A stretch of 64,000 nt of DNA from Torymus aiolomorphi (GCA_036365515.1 CM070873.1:220480376-220544375); one strand, 5' to 3'. Positions 14,101 to 27,404 are shown, counted from the first letter of the stretch. Notes: generated by a model not told the origin, from the letters alone. Translations and numbers: made by a program.

Positions 14101-16425
14101 ATATACGCCCTCACCGGCATTCGAATAGTCGCCCGCTTCCTTAACGGCGCTGGCCCCGCGGAAGCCGCTTTGCAATTCGATGCGCGCCGCCGCGGCGTTA
14201 GAGTTAGCACGAAAGTCGAGAATGGAAAATCGAGAACAGCTTCGACGCGGCCATTGTCTCGAGTATTCGATTGGAGTTATTCTAATGAAGCGACTGGCGA
14301 GGGGAAAACGACTGTGAGAGCAGGGCAAAGTAGCGCAAACTCACGCGCTTTCTTGGCGCTTTTTCCTATTTTTTAAGGATTTCAGCTCGTCTTTCGGACG
14401 CGACCTGTTCGTATTTGGAATGGGATCGTGTTGGAGTTCGGCGTAATGGAGGTATAGTGGATATGGAACTTTTTCTGCGGGATGGATTTTGGCACCATCC
14501 GTGGATTATTTCAAAAATATATTCGTGTCAAGTATATGTACATATGAATTTTAGATATGAAGACGATGTGAGGGATACCCGTTACCGACAATTGCAGAGA
14601 CTTGTTCTTTTTCATTTAGTTTTTAATTTTAAGAAAATATCGCTCTGATACGTGTAGTCCATTATCGAATCTACAACATGTCAAAAAGTTTTTTCCGCAA
14701 AATTTAAAATTGAACGGAAAAAACGGGTCCATGCAATCGTCGGTAATAGAGGGTCCTCGCATCGCCTTAAATAAAACAATAATCAATTCTATAATAGCAT
14801 TGCAATGTTCGGCAGTGTTTGAAAGAGGCTTTCATTACGAGTTCAGAATTGAATTTCAATAAACGATTTTCATATCTCTAACTACTGACGCGAATGTATG
14901 CAATTATACATTAACTTTATCGCCCAGAATTATCCTAATGCACTTTATGCGAAGTAAATTTTTCGCAAAATGAAAGTAGAATGGAAGGTACATAAAAAGT
15001 CATTGCCGTTAGACAATGCGCTCTTGCGATGCTGGAACTTTGCGCATTGGGAAAGTCGATAATGCGAATTGAAATGGAAATCCATTGATGTATTCTATTT
15101 TGCGAAGTTTGAGCTTCATTAATTAAACAACTAAATGCTAAATAAATAGTCTTTAAATATATATTTTAACTGCCGCTGCGAAGTTTACTTATAAAACTTG
15201 ATCTATATATCAAAATGGTAAATTAAATTGATAAACCTTTTATTACCTAAAATGATTGTATAATGTAACATAAAATAACGGGAGAAAATAAATCTCAATA
15301 TACCAGAACAAAGTCGATTGATGAGTAATTTTTTATCCTATGATTATTATCACTCAGTATTCGGTACGCTTTTCCCTATCGCACACGAGGAATCACCCCA
15401 TGATACTGCATATTGTATTATGCATGAGCAAGGCCTTAAGTGAAAAACATGACCCGAAATCAATGTCATTTATCTATACATAATAGATCCGGCCAAATCC
15501 ATATTGAGTCATAAAAAAGCAGCCCCAGCAATAAATCACCTCATCCAATCCCCCAGCGCGCGCATATCTTCCCTTCTTCCCGATATTAAATCGTCCCTCT
15601 CCGTACTTTATCCATATAATTAACGCAAAGATGGAGATCTTTAATGGAGGAATCTGATCCAAAATGTTTGCCTGTTTACGATCGGCGGGAGACGAACCTA
15701 CCTCGTAATATTCAGCCGATTGGATAGCGCACTCATTGCCGCCGCGCGGATGCAATAAAAAACGAGGAGATAGCGAACATCCCATCAATCCCCGCGACTT
15801 CTCCGGCGCTTCCTCGTCTTTTAAATGAAATCGGTTTTGCGGCTCGTCTCCATTCGGATGGTTAGAATTCAAGGGGGATCTCGTATAATCGATTAAAGCA
15901 ATAAAGCTGTGAAGACCCGAAAATAAGAAAATTGTTGTTCAAAGTCTTTTTAGTATTAATGATATAATAATGACCTTACAAATCTATTAGCACGGTGTAC
16001 ATACATATTATATTTAAATTTGATCAATCGATTCTTCAAAACTTTATTAAACTCCTCTGTTTCATATAGTTTATCTTTGTCAATTTTTGAGAATAATGAA
16101 GAAAACGTATAATGAAAGTCCGTATTACTTGGTAAACTCTGCGAAAGAAATGATTACGATTCGAAAACCGTATAGAATCGGGTTCCACGAAAGTCTGGCG
16201 GAAATCTTTTCCTCGCGGCGTGACAACGCGTGTTGGAAACTCGGCGCATTAGACGTAGTTTAGGTTTCGGGAACGCGGGCGTATAGCCGAGTCGGAGGGT
16301 GGCTCTTAAGCGGAATCAATTTGTCGAGGTCGCCCGCGGACGGCGCGTCTTCCGCTGGAGCACATCACCCGCGCCCATTTCCGACGATCGATTAACGCAA
16401 AGTTTCTCTCCCTTGGTCGTTGCAG
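11164..16425. other. Gene-free upstream region of the LRR gene with CpG islands
   Basis: 11510-11780 and 12330-14420 are CpG-rich with CG dinucleotide repeats near 12690-12710. AGCA/GTAAGTGT at 12996-13005 is a plausible donor for a 5' UTR exon of the LRR gene. A 132-codon minus-strand open frame at 15474-15872 has no recognised features. No coding exon is supported. Confidence 0.45.
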
Positions 16426-17596
16426 AGAGGAGGTGCAGAGGCTGGCGAAGAAGGGAAGCCCGAGGCGGCGAGTATGCCTTTCGCTACGAGGGTGATGGCC
16501 GCCTGTGCGCTACTACTGATGCTGCTGGTCGAGCTGACGCTCGGCCTGAATGGCGAGCTGGTCGAGCAGGAGTGCCCGGTGGATTGTCACTGTCACTACT
16601 TTCGCATCAACTGGGTGACGGACTGCTCGGAGAGTAACCTGACCGCCATACCACACGAGGGCCTCAGCCAGAACGTCTACGTGCTGGATATGAACGGCAA
16701 TAATGTCGAGCACATCGAGCCCTTCCCCCGGGAGATCAAACTGCGCCGGCTGCAGATGGCCCACAATCGGCTCACCGACCTCAACTACGACTCCTTCGCC
16801 GGGCTCACGTATCTGCTCGACGCCGATTTCTCATATAACGCCATCAGGCGGGTCGACCCGGAAGCGTTTAGGTGAGCATCTCTCGTTTTTTTTTTCTTTT
16901 TTTTTTCATCTGCCTGCCATTAGTTTCACTCATATGTAGATAACACATATTTCGATAATTTTTTTCGTCCTCTATAGAGAGATTCTTCGCAGATAAGATG
17001 CAATTCATTGAGAAAAATTATCTTTACTACTTTGTTTTACAAACTATGAATTTATCAGTTAACTTTTAGAATAATATTTTTGAGTTACTTTATTTAACTT
17101 AATTTAGTGATTTCACAGATGAATTTATGTGAAATTGAAATGAAATATTATATTTCATACATTTTGATAAAATAATAAACCTCAGGATATATTATTATTA
17201 CTGTCTATTTTTAAAAAAATCTAATTTATCTGACAGTATGATCATTTACAGCAATGATGAATGGATACTGTATGCTCTAATTAACTTAACATTAATTAAA
17301 TCGAATGCAAAAAACACATTTTTCTTAAAACCAATATTATATGTTGATATAGAACTAAAGACTAACATTATTGATTATTAGCAAACATTATTTTTACTGT
17401 TGTATAAGACATTGTGACGATTCAATATTATGAAAAAGCTCTTGGAATATTTCATTTGTTGTAATTATTAAAAGTAGAATGCTTTCGTCGTTGCCAACAA
17501 AATATAGATTTTCAAATGTTTTCAAACACATTTCTTAATGTTTCATTTCGTAAGGGCTTCTCTTGAGATACAAAATGAAAAGTAAATTTACCAATT

Positions 17597-17645
<49 letters not shown>

Positions 17646-19709
17646 TGCATATATACAAAGAAAGTACATATCGCAATTTAAATCTTGTATAAACTTTACT
17701 AATTTTGTCTTTGCAATACGTAGTTTTAATAAATTTAAAAATTGACTTACTTAAAAAGAGAATAATAAAATACTCTTAAATTGAAGTGCAAGCTTTATTA
17801 CTTGTATGAGTATTAGTAATAAAATAAAATTCTTATTTTTCCTTTTCATTTTGAATTTTACTTTGCATAAGAATCGCTCGCGCTGGTTCGATACATCAGT
17901 TTAACAATATTCTATCAACAAAAAATAATAACTATAATTTCCTGCAAAGATCGCTAGTCAAATAGTTAGTCGAGCTTTAGCTTCAATTGCATGAGTGACT
18001 CGTGCCAGTTCTCAATTCATGCAAATTCTAAAGCACACAATCTCTTCCAATGCCGCAGGGACAGCCCGGGGCTCATCACCCTCGAGCTCCAGCACAACCC
18101 GCTGCCGGAGATCCGCGGCCACTTCCTCAATTGCCGGCCGCTGCTCTACCTCGACATCAATTCCTGCGGTATCCGCCATCTGAACCCGCAGTTCTTTCAC
18201 AACACGACTAACCTCAACCGGCTCGACCTGTCGCACAATCCCCTCGGGCGCATCGATTCTGGCCCCTTCGACCATCTCACCAGTCTGGAATATCTTAAGC
18301 TATCCTCCTGCAACCTGACCCACATATCGACCGACACCTTTGCCCACTTGGAAAACCTGCGTCAGCTCGAGATGGATGATAACGACCTCAGCTCGTTGGA
18401 TTGGGCCGGTGTACTAGCGCCTCTGGTGCGCCTCGAGCACCTCAACATTCGAAAGAATCACATCACCAATTTGCCCGGAGATGCATTCACGAAGAACCTC
18501 TACCTGAGACAGTTGGTGCTGGCTGACAATGAACTTCAACATCTCAATGTCGTTAGCACCTTGGGACACAATCTCCACAACCTGCAGTCACTAGACTTGT
18601 CCAACTGTAATCTTCAGGATAGGCTATCGGAGGAGGCCTTCAGAAACGCTAGCAAACTACGCGTTCTGAATCTCAGTGGCAACCCCATGTTTGCTGCTGA
18701 GCTGACGGCTGTTCTGCGTCACTTGCCCAAACTCCACGAGCTCTCACTGAGCAACTGCAGTCTTCGTAGGTTGCCTGAAGCCTTCGAAAATCTTGAGCAC
18801 CTGGAGGTATTGGATATTTCTCACAACCCGTTATCGGATGCATTCGTGCGTTTACTCAATCCTCTGAAATCATTGGAGTATCTTGACATGTCCTACTGCA
18901 ACCTGGGTTACGTTGGTAACAATACCTTTACGTTGATGACGTCATTGAAAAAGCTCATAATGTCCGGAAACGCGTTGCACACACTCGAGCAGGGACTTTT
19001 CACAAACTTGACGCGACTAGAGAGCTTGGAACTAAATGACTGCGGGCTGAAGAACCCCATCGATCCTAAGGTATTTGGTGATCGCGTCTACGCGAATATT
19101 ATTGAACTGAAACTCAGCAAGAATCCATTGATAGTACCAGAAGACGGCGCTCTGGTGCCTAAGCAACTGTCCGGTCTAGAAATCCTCGACCTTAGCCACT
19201 GCGACCTATCGCGAATAAATGAGAACTTATTCTCCCGCACTAAGAACCTTACCCGGTTGAACTTATCCAATAATAAAATTGCCGGCACTGAGAATCTTGC
19301 TTCACTAAAGAAATTACGTTTGCTCGAGCACTTGGATCTCAGCAACAATAATCTGACCACCATACATCCTCGTGTTTTCAAAGCTAATACACGTTTATTG
19401 ACTATCAATCTCATTGGCAATCCGTTCGTGTGCAACTGCTCGATCGTCGACATGTGGGATTGGGCACTACAGACGAAGAACGACCTGGATATTCTGGTTG
19501 GTAGTCAACCTTCGCAGTTCACCGCTGGAGCCGTGAAATTGCGCAAGACTCTCTCGTGCTCTTACGATCGAGAGACCTATCAGAATATAATAGAGCAGAG
19601 TCGTGCAGGCGCTGCAGAGCGCAGACCATTCCTGCGTAAAGGTGATCTGACGCCTAACAGAACCTGGGCCAAGTACATCCGCGAGTCGAATTGCGGCAGA
19701 AGATCATGA
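16426..19709 (+). CDS. Secreted leucine-rich-repeat protein, two coding exons (682 aa)
   Basis: The coding exons are 16474-16871 and 18059-19709, joined by a GT-AG intron (donor gtgagc, acceptor ccgcag); the split Arg codon keeps the LRR frame. The exon with the start codon probably begins at 16426, after a pyrimidine-rich tract ending tgcag, so an upstream 5' UTR exon is expected. Residues 1-24 form a signal peptide (ACALLLMLLVELTLG). Cys 34, 38, 40 and 51 form an N-terminal LRR cap. About 21 LRRs of 22-26 residues follow (LxxLxLxxNxL type), then a C-terminal cap with Cys 591, 593 and 633. No transmembrane segment or GPI-type hydrophobic tail is seen, so it is predicted to be extracellular. 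Such proteins usually bind proteins in adhesion, axon guidance or humoral roles. The family resembles chaoptin- or acid-labile-subunit-like LRR proteins, but I cannot assign an orthologue. Confidence in the gene model is high and in function low. Confidence 0.93.
16474..16871 (+). CDS. LRR gene, first coding exon
   Basis: It encodes residues 1-132 plus two bases of Arg133: signal peptide, N-terminal Cys cap and the first three LRRs. The ATG at 16474 is chosen because it directly precedes a signal peptide. The same open frame extends upstream without another ATG to the acceptor at 16425. The donor is tttag/gtgagc. Confidence 0.9.
17603..17642 (+). repeat. (TG)n microsatellite in the LRR intron
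   Basis: About 20 TG units. Confidence 0.95.
18059..19709 (+). CDS. LRR gene, terminal coding exon
   Basis: It carries LRRs 4 to about 22, the C-terminal cap (NPFVCNC ... LSCSY) and a basic 45-residue tail, ending in TGA at 19707-19709. The open frame runs upstream of the acceptor to 17991, but that stretch is AT-rich intron sequence and breaks the LRR register. Confidence 0.92.
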
Positions 19710-22450
19710 TATACGGAGGCTAGATTTCAAGATATGTTGAGGAGTTCCCACGAGTACAGCCACTACAGGCCCAAAGTGGAGCTCTAAATGATGGGTGTCG
19801 AAAGTATATACAAATTAGAGCGTTTATTTTTTAAGTACCCCTGTGTAAAAATAAGCACGTGGTTTTGTATTATAATGAGGTTGAATAGCAAAACCGTGTG
19901 GTAAACTACATAATTTCTGGTATTTTGTATTAATTATTTTATTACGTGGTGTAGCTGCTATAAACTTTTTCAAATTCACAGTAAATCATTAAATTTTACC
20001 ATGCGGTTTATTAGCCATCTTCATCGTGCTGCACAATCAAGTGATTTTTTACATGGCTCGTCTCTCTTTTTTCGTAATACACACGCTGGGCGTTACGATA
20101 ATATTGCTAATAAAGTAAAAATATGCGTTTAGCCAAACTCGAGAAATTATTATGTGCGTAAAACTTCTTGTAATGCCGTGTCATTTGTCATTATAACATA
20201 AAAGGAAGAAATTTTTTTATTCTTGACGTTCTATGTGCAACGTTAAATTAAAAATAGTCGTTAACGAAAATGTAGCATACCTTTGTACATGTTTATAACC
20301 GTTGTCTTATTATGAAAATCACCTAGTTAAAAGTTATAAACGTTCATCATGACTCAGATGTAATTTCATTTCCATCCTTCATGATTTCTTAACCTGCACG
20401 TTTGTAAAATCTCTACAGCTCTCAATACTTTTTAGACAAACGAACAAAGTCTGTGGAACTCAACTAACTGCCTATATATCGTAATGAACAATTTCCTTAA
20501 TATAAATGATCTATCACGAAAGAAGAGTAGCAGAGAAACAGTGATCGTAGTTAAAATTAAGATATACACCCCAATTGAAATCTAGCCAAACTTAGTAATT
20601 TGTAATGGAATAGAAGGAAAAGATATAGTTTTTATAGGCAGATATTTTTTGTATTATCGATCAAATTGCTTAATTTAATAAGAATTATATTAAGAACTGT
20701 AAAGAATAGATCTACGTTGTTTTATTAGAAATATCAATGAACCTATCTTTATATATCATTATAAGTTAATTGTTCATGCAACCATGTTTACACTATTATA
20801 AGCGACATGTTATTAAACTATATGAAAAAAAAATTAAAAAATCTGTTTGTGCACCTCGAGTGTATTGAGTTCTCATTTGAGTTGCACGTAAAATAGGGTT
20901 GCTAGCGACAATGTGGTGATATTTTAGTCATGCCAAACCTCAAAAGTACGAAGCGTTTACTTTTGGGATTTGATTATATAGAGCATAAGAAACAAGAAAA
21001 ACTAATTGGGCGTTTATTCCACAAAGTATATGAAGCTACGAGAAGAAGAAAAGAATACGTGCTATCTCAAAACTCCTCGTACTCGTACATCTATACATGT
21101 AAAAGACTGTATTTAATAAATGCGCCGCCATATCCTTCTTAGATACGCTGTTGCTTTTCATTTGTACTCCTTTTTCACCTTATACGTAACTATAATGTAT
21201 ACACATCAAAGAAAAAATGTTATAGTGTAGCCTATATTTTGATTAAAGTTTTTAATGTACTTTTATGATATACCTACTTGTTTATATTGGATTAAATAAT
21301 AAATATATTTATATGAAAATAAATAAATTTGTAATTCTTATACTAATAGGTATAAAATTACTTTAAATTTTAGCACTATATTATACAAATTACTAACGTT
21401 TAAATATTATAAATAATACGTCTATTATGGATTTATTCAAACTGATATATATTTAACTTTTTACTATTACGCTTATAATAAACTACCATTATCAATAATT
21501 AAAAGCAATGTTAGATTTAAAACTCATTTGTATTACAGCGTTGTATTGTCTTACGAATTTGAAAAGTTTACGTTTTTAAAAGTATGTGTGAAAGCTTTTT
21601 TCTATTTATACTAATTGATACTTCTAGCCAGTGTTTGAGCATGCTGATGTTTTACAATCTTTCTATTGATTCAAAATACGTTCAGTGAATGGGGGAATCG
21701 GGTCTTTGCAGAAAACTCGGTGCAGCATTGTTAAAAGTCTCTTTTAATACTTTGAAACATTGATGATAAAACCAAGTCAACTGCAAACTAATCTATTATC
21801 GAAGTTTAAATACGGAAGTTGCTTTATAGATGTTTTGACAAGAAAAGTTCTCAATATATATATTTTTTCTGTGTCACTGCTCGTGATGTTTGAACTTTAA
21901 ATTGTCGATTTTATCTAATATGACTCATTCAAATCCAGTAATTTTATTTTTTCATATTTAGCATTTCATGTTCAATATGACTACAATTTGACTATGAGAT
22001 ATCACAGTAGGTATATCTAATTAAAAATATTATTTTCTTTAGAAATAATTTTAATTGTATTTCATTGTACTTATTAGATTGTTAAAAATAAGGTATTAAT
22101 AGTGTTTCTGAATTATTTGTACTACATCTAAATTACTTTGACAATCTATCATCCTAATTTCAAGTATCAACATTAACATTTTTCATGAAAAATTAGCAAA
22201 TCAAATGAAATAACTTTTTTAATAAACAAGATTTAACTAAATTACTAATACTTCACTGTAAAATCGAACCCAATCTAGCTTATATCTGTTTTTATTACAA
22301 CTTCTGATGATATTAAACTAACAAAATATTTTTTACACTAACCAAATATATAATGCACATATAGAACTTTTATAAGTAGAAGATAAAATAAAATATTTTT
22401 GATCGTGTAGATAAGATTGGCAAAAAACCAATGATTGGCATTATCTGTAT
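19710..22450. other. LRR 3' UTR and AT-rich intergenic DNA
   Basis: The first 400 bases or so are probably 3' UTR. The rest is AT-rich with no gene signals; an ORF of 70 codons at 20930-21142 has no supporting features. Confidence 0.5.
20109..20114 (+). terminator. Possible polyadenylation signal of the LRR gene
   Basis: AATAAA lies 400 bases after the LRR stop codon, in AT-rich sequence. It is one of several candidates; transcript ends would decide. Confidence 0.3.
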
Positions 22451-22513
22451 GTATCAGCATGTGAATGGTAGCTACAAAAAGTAAGTTCTTGCGTAATAAT
22501 ATTTAAAAGTATA
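22451..22513 (+). repeat. 63-bp exact direct repeat, copy 1
   Basis: It begins gtatcagcatgtgaatggta and recurs identically at 22986-23048, 535 bp downstream. Confidence 0.9.
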
Positions 22514-22985
22514 GTAAGTTTTACGATATCTAGATATGATGTCACATAAAAGTTAGTAAACGCAGCTAAATTTCTTGACGTATCTGTATTTTCTCGGAAC
22601 AATTCTTCATCGTTTTACAGAATTAAAAAAAAATGTAATTATGTAATTTTTATATACTTATTTATTATTATAAGCAATTAAAAGGTTTTAGTACCACTAT
22701 TGCAAGTATTTTGAATCAGAACAAGGGTAATAAAAAAATTAAAAATAAATCAAAATACTCCATCAATAATTACTGTATATCACTACTAACAATAAAATCA
22801 TAAAAATATGTTATTTAATCATATAGCAATTACTTTAACTCGGTAATATATATGAAGAAGTAGAAGAGCACCATTTAATGCTTTGAGAACGAGAAGCTGG
22901 TATACGTTGGCCAAGATTATTGGTCAATCCCAAGTTCAAAAGGTTAATTAAAAAAATTATATATGCCTATAATTTAATAAGTAAA

Positions 22986-23048
22986 GTATCAGCATGTGAA
23001 TGGTAGCTACAAAAAGTAAGTTCTTGCGTAATAATATTTAAAAGTATA
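22986..23048 (+). repeat. 63-bp exact direct repeat, copy 2
   Basis: Identical to 22451-22513 over its full length; the flanks differ. It suggests a recent duplication or two short insertions. Confidence 0.9.
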
Positions 23049-23887
23049 AATAAAATAATTTAGCAATAATTTGATTTCAATTATAAAGTATTAACATTTA
23101 TCTTCAATTAATCATAATTTAATTTCTAGAATAGCGATGAAATCAAGGAGCGCGGGAGCGCTCCGAAGGAAAGTATAGAATACAAATTACAATTTACAGA
23201 ACTTGAATTTTAAAAATATTCAGAGTCAATAAGTCATAAGAACTATATATGTATTATGCGAACGTTATAATTGCATGTAATATATATCTGTGGCTTCCAG
23301 GAATAACGACTTCACTGGCTTTTACCTGTTTTCAAGAAATCGCCGTTTTAAAATTTTTGTCATGACACTTCATATGTAAGATCGAAGTGCGCGAGATGAG
23401 TCAAGTGGCTGTACTTCAACAATAGATCGCATGTATAATAATTAATGTTTCGCGAATGATGCGGCATCGAGCGCTCGTTATTTCTACACTACAGAAAATA
23501 GTCGCCTGTCTGCTCATTTTCAGTACATACTCTATTTTCGTCATTGATGTCAGTCGGCAAAAGCCACAAAGTCTCGGATCGAAGAGTCTCGACGAAATAG
23601 CCGTTATCTACTTAGCGCCGTCAATATACCACGCTCTAAGAGCTCTCTCCCTCTTCTATAGCCAACATCTCTTCCTTCCTCTCTCTCCTCCCCGCCCCCC
23701 TCACTCTCTCTCTTCTTCCCTCTCTGTCTCTATATCGATGTTGCCGACTAAATGAAAGACCCTAACAGGAATGCTTTAATCCAAAGTCGGTGCAATAGCA
23801 TACGCCTCAATAAATTTGCTCTTTTTTATGTTATACAATAGAAGAGATTCGAGTTTTTATCATAATTTCTAACTTATTTTAGATGGT

Positions 23888-24016
23888 TATTTTGTCTCCT
23901 CCTGGAGAAAGCTTTGTGATAGTAAAAAAAAAAGTTTTGGAGAAAATGTGTTAGGAATGTTGTTTAGCATATTTGGAATCGAAATACACTATTTTTAGAA
24001 AATGTCCGTATGGATA

Positions 24017-24064
<48 letters not shown>

Positions 24065-24120
24065 CGCGTGCGCGGATATCTCATGATCTACTCGACCGAT
24101 TTTAAACAAAGAGGTATCAT
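23888..24120 (+). repeat. Interspersed repeat R, left-end module with (TG)n
   Basis: It shares with 41240-41460 the series: cctcct-gaa/gctttgtgat, gtgttaggaat, aaaatgtc-gtatggat, a TG array, gatctc-ctactcg-ccgatttt. The TG array (24021-24074) ends in cgtgcgcg. Confidence 0.65.
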
Positions 24121-24349
24121 TTTTTTGCATTTTGCTTTCACAGTAGGTGTCAATTAGTAGTTTTCGTCACTAGGGCGTAAAGTTGAACTTCACGCACCGA
24201 GTGTTGGATGATCACGAGGTCGTAAAGATTTCGCCCACGTGGCGAACAATATTTTTTTTTATATAGTATGAGTAAAGCACGTCGTCGCATCGTTTGAGTG
24301 TGTAAAGTTGAATTTTACGCATAGTATGCGTAAAGCGAAGCGAATATTT

Positions 24350-24351
<2 letters not shown>

Positions 24352-24393
<42 letters not shown>

Positions 24394-24423
24394 GCACGCA
24401 CGCGCGCACACACACACACACAC
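24352..24423 (+). repeat. (CA)n microsatellite
   Basis: CA repeat interrupted by a cgcacgcacg block. Confidence 0.95.
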
Positions 24424-24756
24424 AATAAATAGTAACAACTATTTATAAAAACAAGAATGTAATTTATTCAAGATAAATAACACAAAAAATGAAATGTGTC
24501 ATCAACTAGACTGAAAAATCGAGTCGAGAACAACAAACTAATCGCTTAGCAACGCTTTCGTTCTTCTCATGTTCGATGACCAATACATAACAATATATAT
24601 CCATTATAAATTCTGGTACATCTTGTTGACGTTTTTCAGCATATTTTTCGTCTATAAATTTTCTAAAATTAAATATATCTATTTTATTTTTATTTGTGAT
24701 TTGTTCCATTATAGTTTTTAAGCAATCTCCAGCAATCTCCTGTTACATCATTATTA

Positions 24757-25379
24757 ATATCTGTGGCTTCCCGGAAAAACCACGTAAGGGACGAGTTTTT
24801 CAAATACCGATTTATGCCTTTTTTCTTATCTTTAAACAGCCCTCTATCATCTAGCCGTGACAGAAATTACGAAAGTGCACTCGTTGTCTTGAATCAGCAC
24901 AAGGAAAAACCACATATCTCCATTTTTTTTTCAACATTTTCCCGGAATAATCACGTATCTCCATTTTTTTAAAGAATAATTCCCGGAAAAACCACGTAAC
25001 TCAACTTTTTTTTGGAATAATTCCCGAAAAACCAACGTAACTCCACTTTTTTAAAAGAATAACTCCCGGAAAACCCACGTAACTCCACTTTTTTTAGAAT
25101 AACTCCCGGAAACCCCACGTAACTCCACTAAATTTTTTTTTTTTATTTCCGGAATAACCACGTAAGTGAAATTCGATTTCTAAAACATGAACGCTATTTT
25201 CTCTGGTTACTATGGCAAAAAATATGTTATTTACATTAGTATTCATAGATGCAGTGTTGCATTTAATCTCATTTGTCTTGATTTATAACATCGATGCGAA
25301 ACCTGCGAAACTAAAAACTCGATTTACTCGAAATAATGAAAAGTGGAGATAAGTGGTTTTTCCTGTAAGCCACAGATAT
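24757..25379. mobile_element. TIR-bounded minisatellite element
   Basis: The left end atatctgtggcttcccggaa and right end (ttcctgtaagccacagatat) are inverted. Inside, a unit of about 45 bp (ctcccggaaaacccacgtaa, then ctccacttttt) repeats about five times at 24940-25165. A related end (atctgtggcttccaggaata) occurs alone at 23287. Confidence 0.6.
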
Positions 25380-26040
25380 CATTTCTTAAAGTTGAACAAT
25401 GTAAAAGTGATTGAATTGTTGCATTAGCGTAACATGAAACTTTATCTGTATTCAGTAATCCATTAATTTAAAAAAAAATTATTATCTACCTGATTTTCTT
25501 TATTATTAAACGTAAAGTCAATACTTTCATGGCATGTTCTTGTTTCTGCACATAAAGATTGTGCACATATTTATTGTGCACAGATAGCATTGGTACAGAT
25601 CTATATATATATAGATATATGCCAATGTTAAAGTGTGCACAATTAATATGTGCACAATCAGTATGTGCATAAACAAGAACACGTCACTTTCATTTTGTAT
25701 ATTATAAAAAGTTGTATCTTTTGAATTTTTATTTTTATTAGGTATATCTATAAGTTTACAAAAATTATTATCTTTTTGATTTTTGTTTTTATTCAATGCA
25801 AAGTTAATACTTTTATTATTTTGTATATTACAAAAAATCGCATCTTTTAATTTTATTTCTTTTTTTGAATTGTTATTATGAATGCTATTACTTTGTTCAA
25901 TTACATTAGATTCATCATGACTAATTCCTATATAAATGGGTTTATGATTTGAAAAAAATGTTTCATATATTCCAGATTCATATTTTTGTATGTTATTGTT
26001 TATGAATACAATTATTCATACATAAATTTAATTCGAATTA

Positions 26041-26145
26041 TGTCATAAATAGGTGCATTAATTTTCAAATTTGGCTTTAAAAATTAATTAAATGAATCAA
26101 TAAATTAATTTTGAGGAAGCCCCAATGAATTGGCAGCGGTTTTTA
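26041..26145 (+). repeat. Interspersed repeat R, right-end module
   Basis: It shows ttgaggaagc ... ccaatgaattggcagcggtt. The same end lies at 36486 (minus), 42770-42825, 50811-50850 and 54290-54337. Confidence 0.65.
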
Positions 26146-26606
26146 ATTACAATATTGTTTGATTTCAGTCGACTTAACTGCAATGAAAACTACACATATT
26201 TATTTATATGCTCCGTGTTACATGAGATATCAACATTTTCTACTGAACATATTGTTTTAGTAACAAAAGCCTTAAACCAGTATATTTGAAATAAAATTTA
26301 ATATTATATATTATTAAATCGATAATTTAACATGTATTTGCAGTTTTCTACTCGAAGGAATATTAATACAAAATAAATTTATTTTCACTTATAAATATAA
26401 CATTAAATGTTTAAATTTGCTTATTTATACTTATTTTTAAAAGTAAAGATTTTATTATTTTTATACAATCATTCATGGTAGAAATAATAAAATAGGTATT
26501 TGTTACAAAAACCAATGAGTTTTACATATAATGAAAATAACAAGTTTTTCGTTTTATTGCATGATTTAACTAGATATTTTTAAGACTTCATTATTCTTTG
26601 CGAATA

Positions 26607-26996
26607 GGGTAAGTGTGGGTACTATTGCGGACGTGGGTATTATTGTGTATGTATTACTGCTGTAGAATCTTATGGAAAATCGCAGTAATACCAGCGACGT
26701 ACTTTTTGGGGTTCTGCGCATGCGCCAGCGCTCTCCCTATGCTTTAACATGGCACCGTAATACCAACGCAGTAGTTGCAGCAGCTTCGAAGTAACATCAG
26801 CAGAGAGATGTTGTTTTCAAAGTCATTTTATACATTTATTTATCAATTTTTGTTCTAAAATTGTACTTTAATCGATAGATATGATACTTAAATTCCGTTA
26901 TTAAAAAGAATCAGCATAATTTGTTTGCATTGAGACGAAATATATTCATTTGAAACTAACCTGAAAAAAATACCGCCGTAATACCCACACTTACCC
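26607..26996. mobile_element. TA-flanked MITE with GGGTAAGTGTGGGTA ends
   Basis: The left end gggtaagtgtgggtactatt and right end (reverse complement gggtaagtgtgggtattacg) lie between TA dinucleotides. It is 390 bp, non-coding, with GTAATACC motifs inside. Confidence 0.7.
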
Positions 26997-27314
26997 TAGT
27001 GCATATGAGACTTTTACAGATTCTAAATTAGAAATATTGACATATGTTAATGTTAAAATTTATTATAATGAATACTGATTCATTTGCAAATTGACTAATC
27101 AATTATTTTCTTCGTAATTATAGTATATCCATAATTCGTACGGGATGAAAAAATGATTTATACTTGTAATTATATTTTCGTAATTGAAAATTCATAATAA
27201 AATATTGCAGTTGTTAACTTTTGTATTTAAACTTTTTCAAGAATTTTATAACAAACATAAAATTTCCTTTATATTACACCGTAGCATCGTTTTAAAACAT
27301 AATAAATTGAAGTG

Positions 27315-27318
<4 letters not shown>

Positions 27319-27402
<84 letters not shown>
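27319..27402 (+). repeat. (TG)n microsatellite
   Basis: About 42 uninterrupted TG units. Confidence 0.97.

Positions 27403-27404
<2 letters not shown>

Noticed and set aside
15474..15872. 132-codon minus-strand ORF
   Set aside because: No recognisable domain, signal peptide or splice context; it could be chance in a less AT-rich patch.
17991..18058. Upstream in-frame extension of the LRR terminal exon
   Set aside because: It lies before a good splice acceptor and would not continue the LRR register; exon 16474-16871 does.
23456..23755. 99-codon plus-strand ORF with a hydrophobic N-terminus
   Set aside because: The second half is a CT-rich low-complexity translation and no family features are present.
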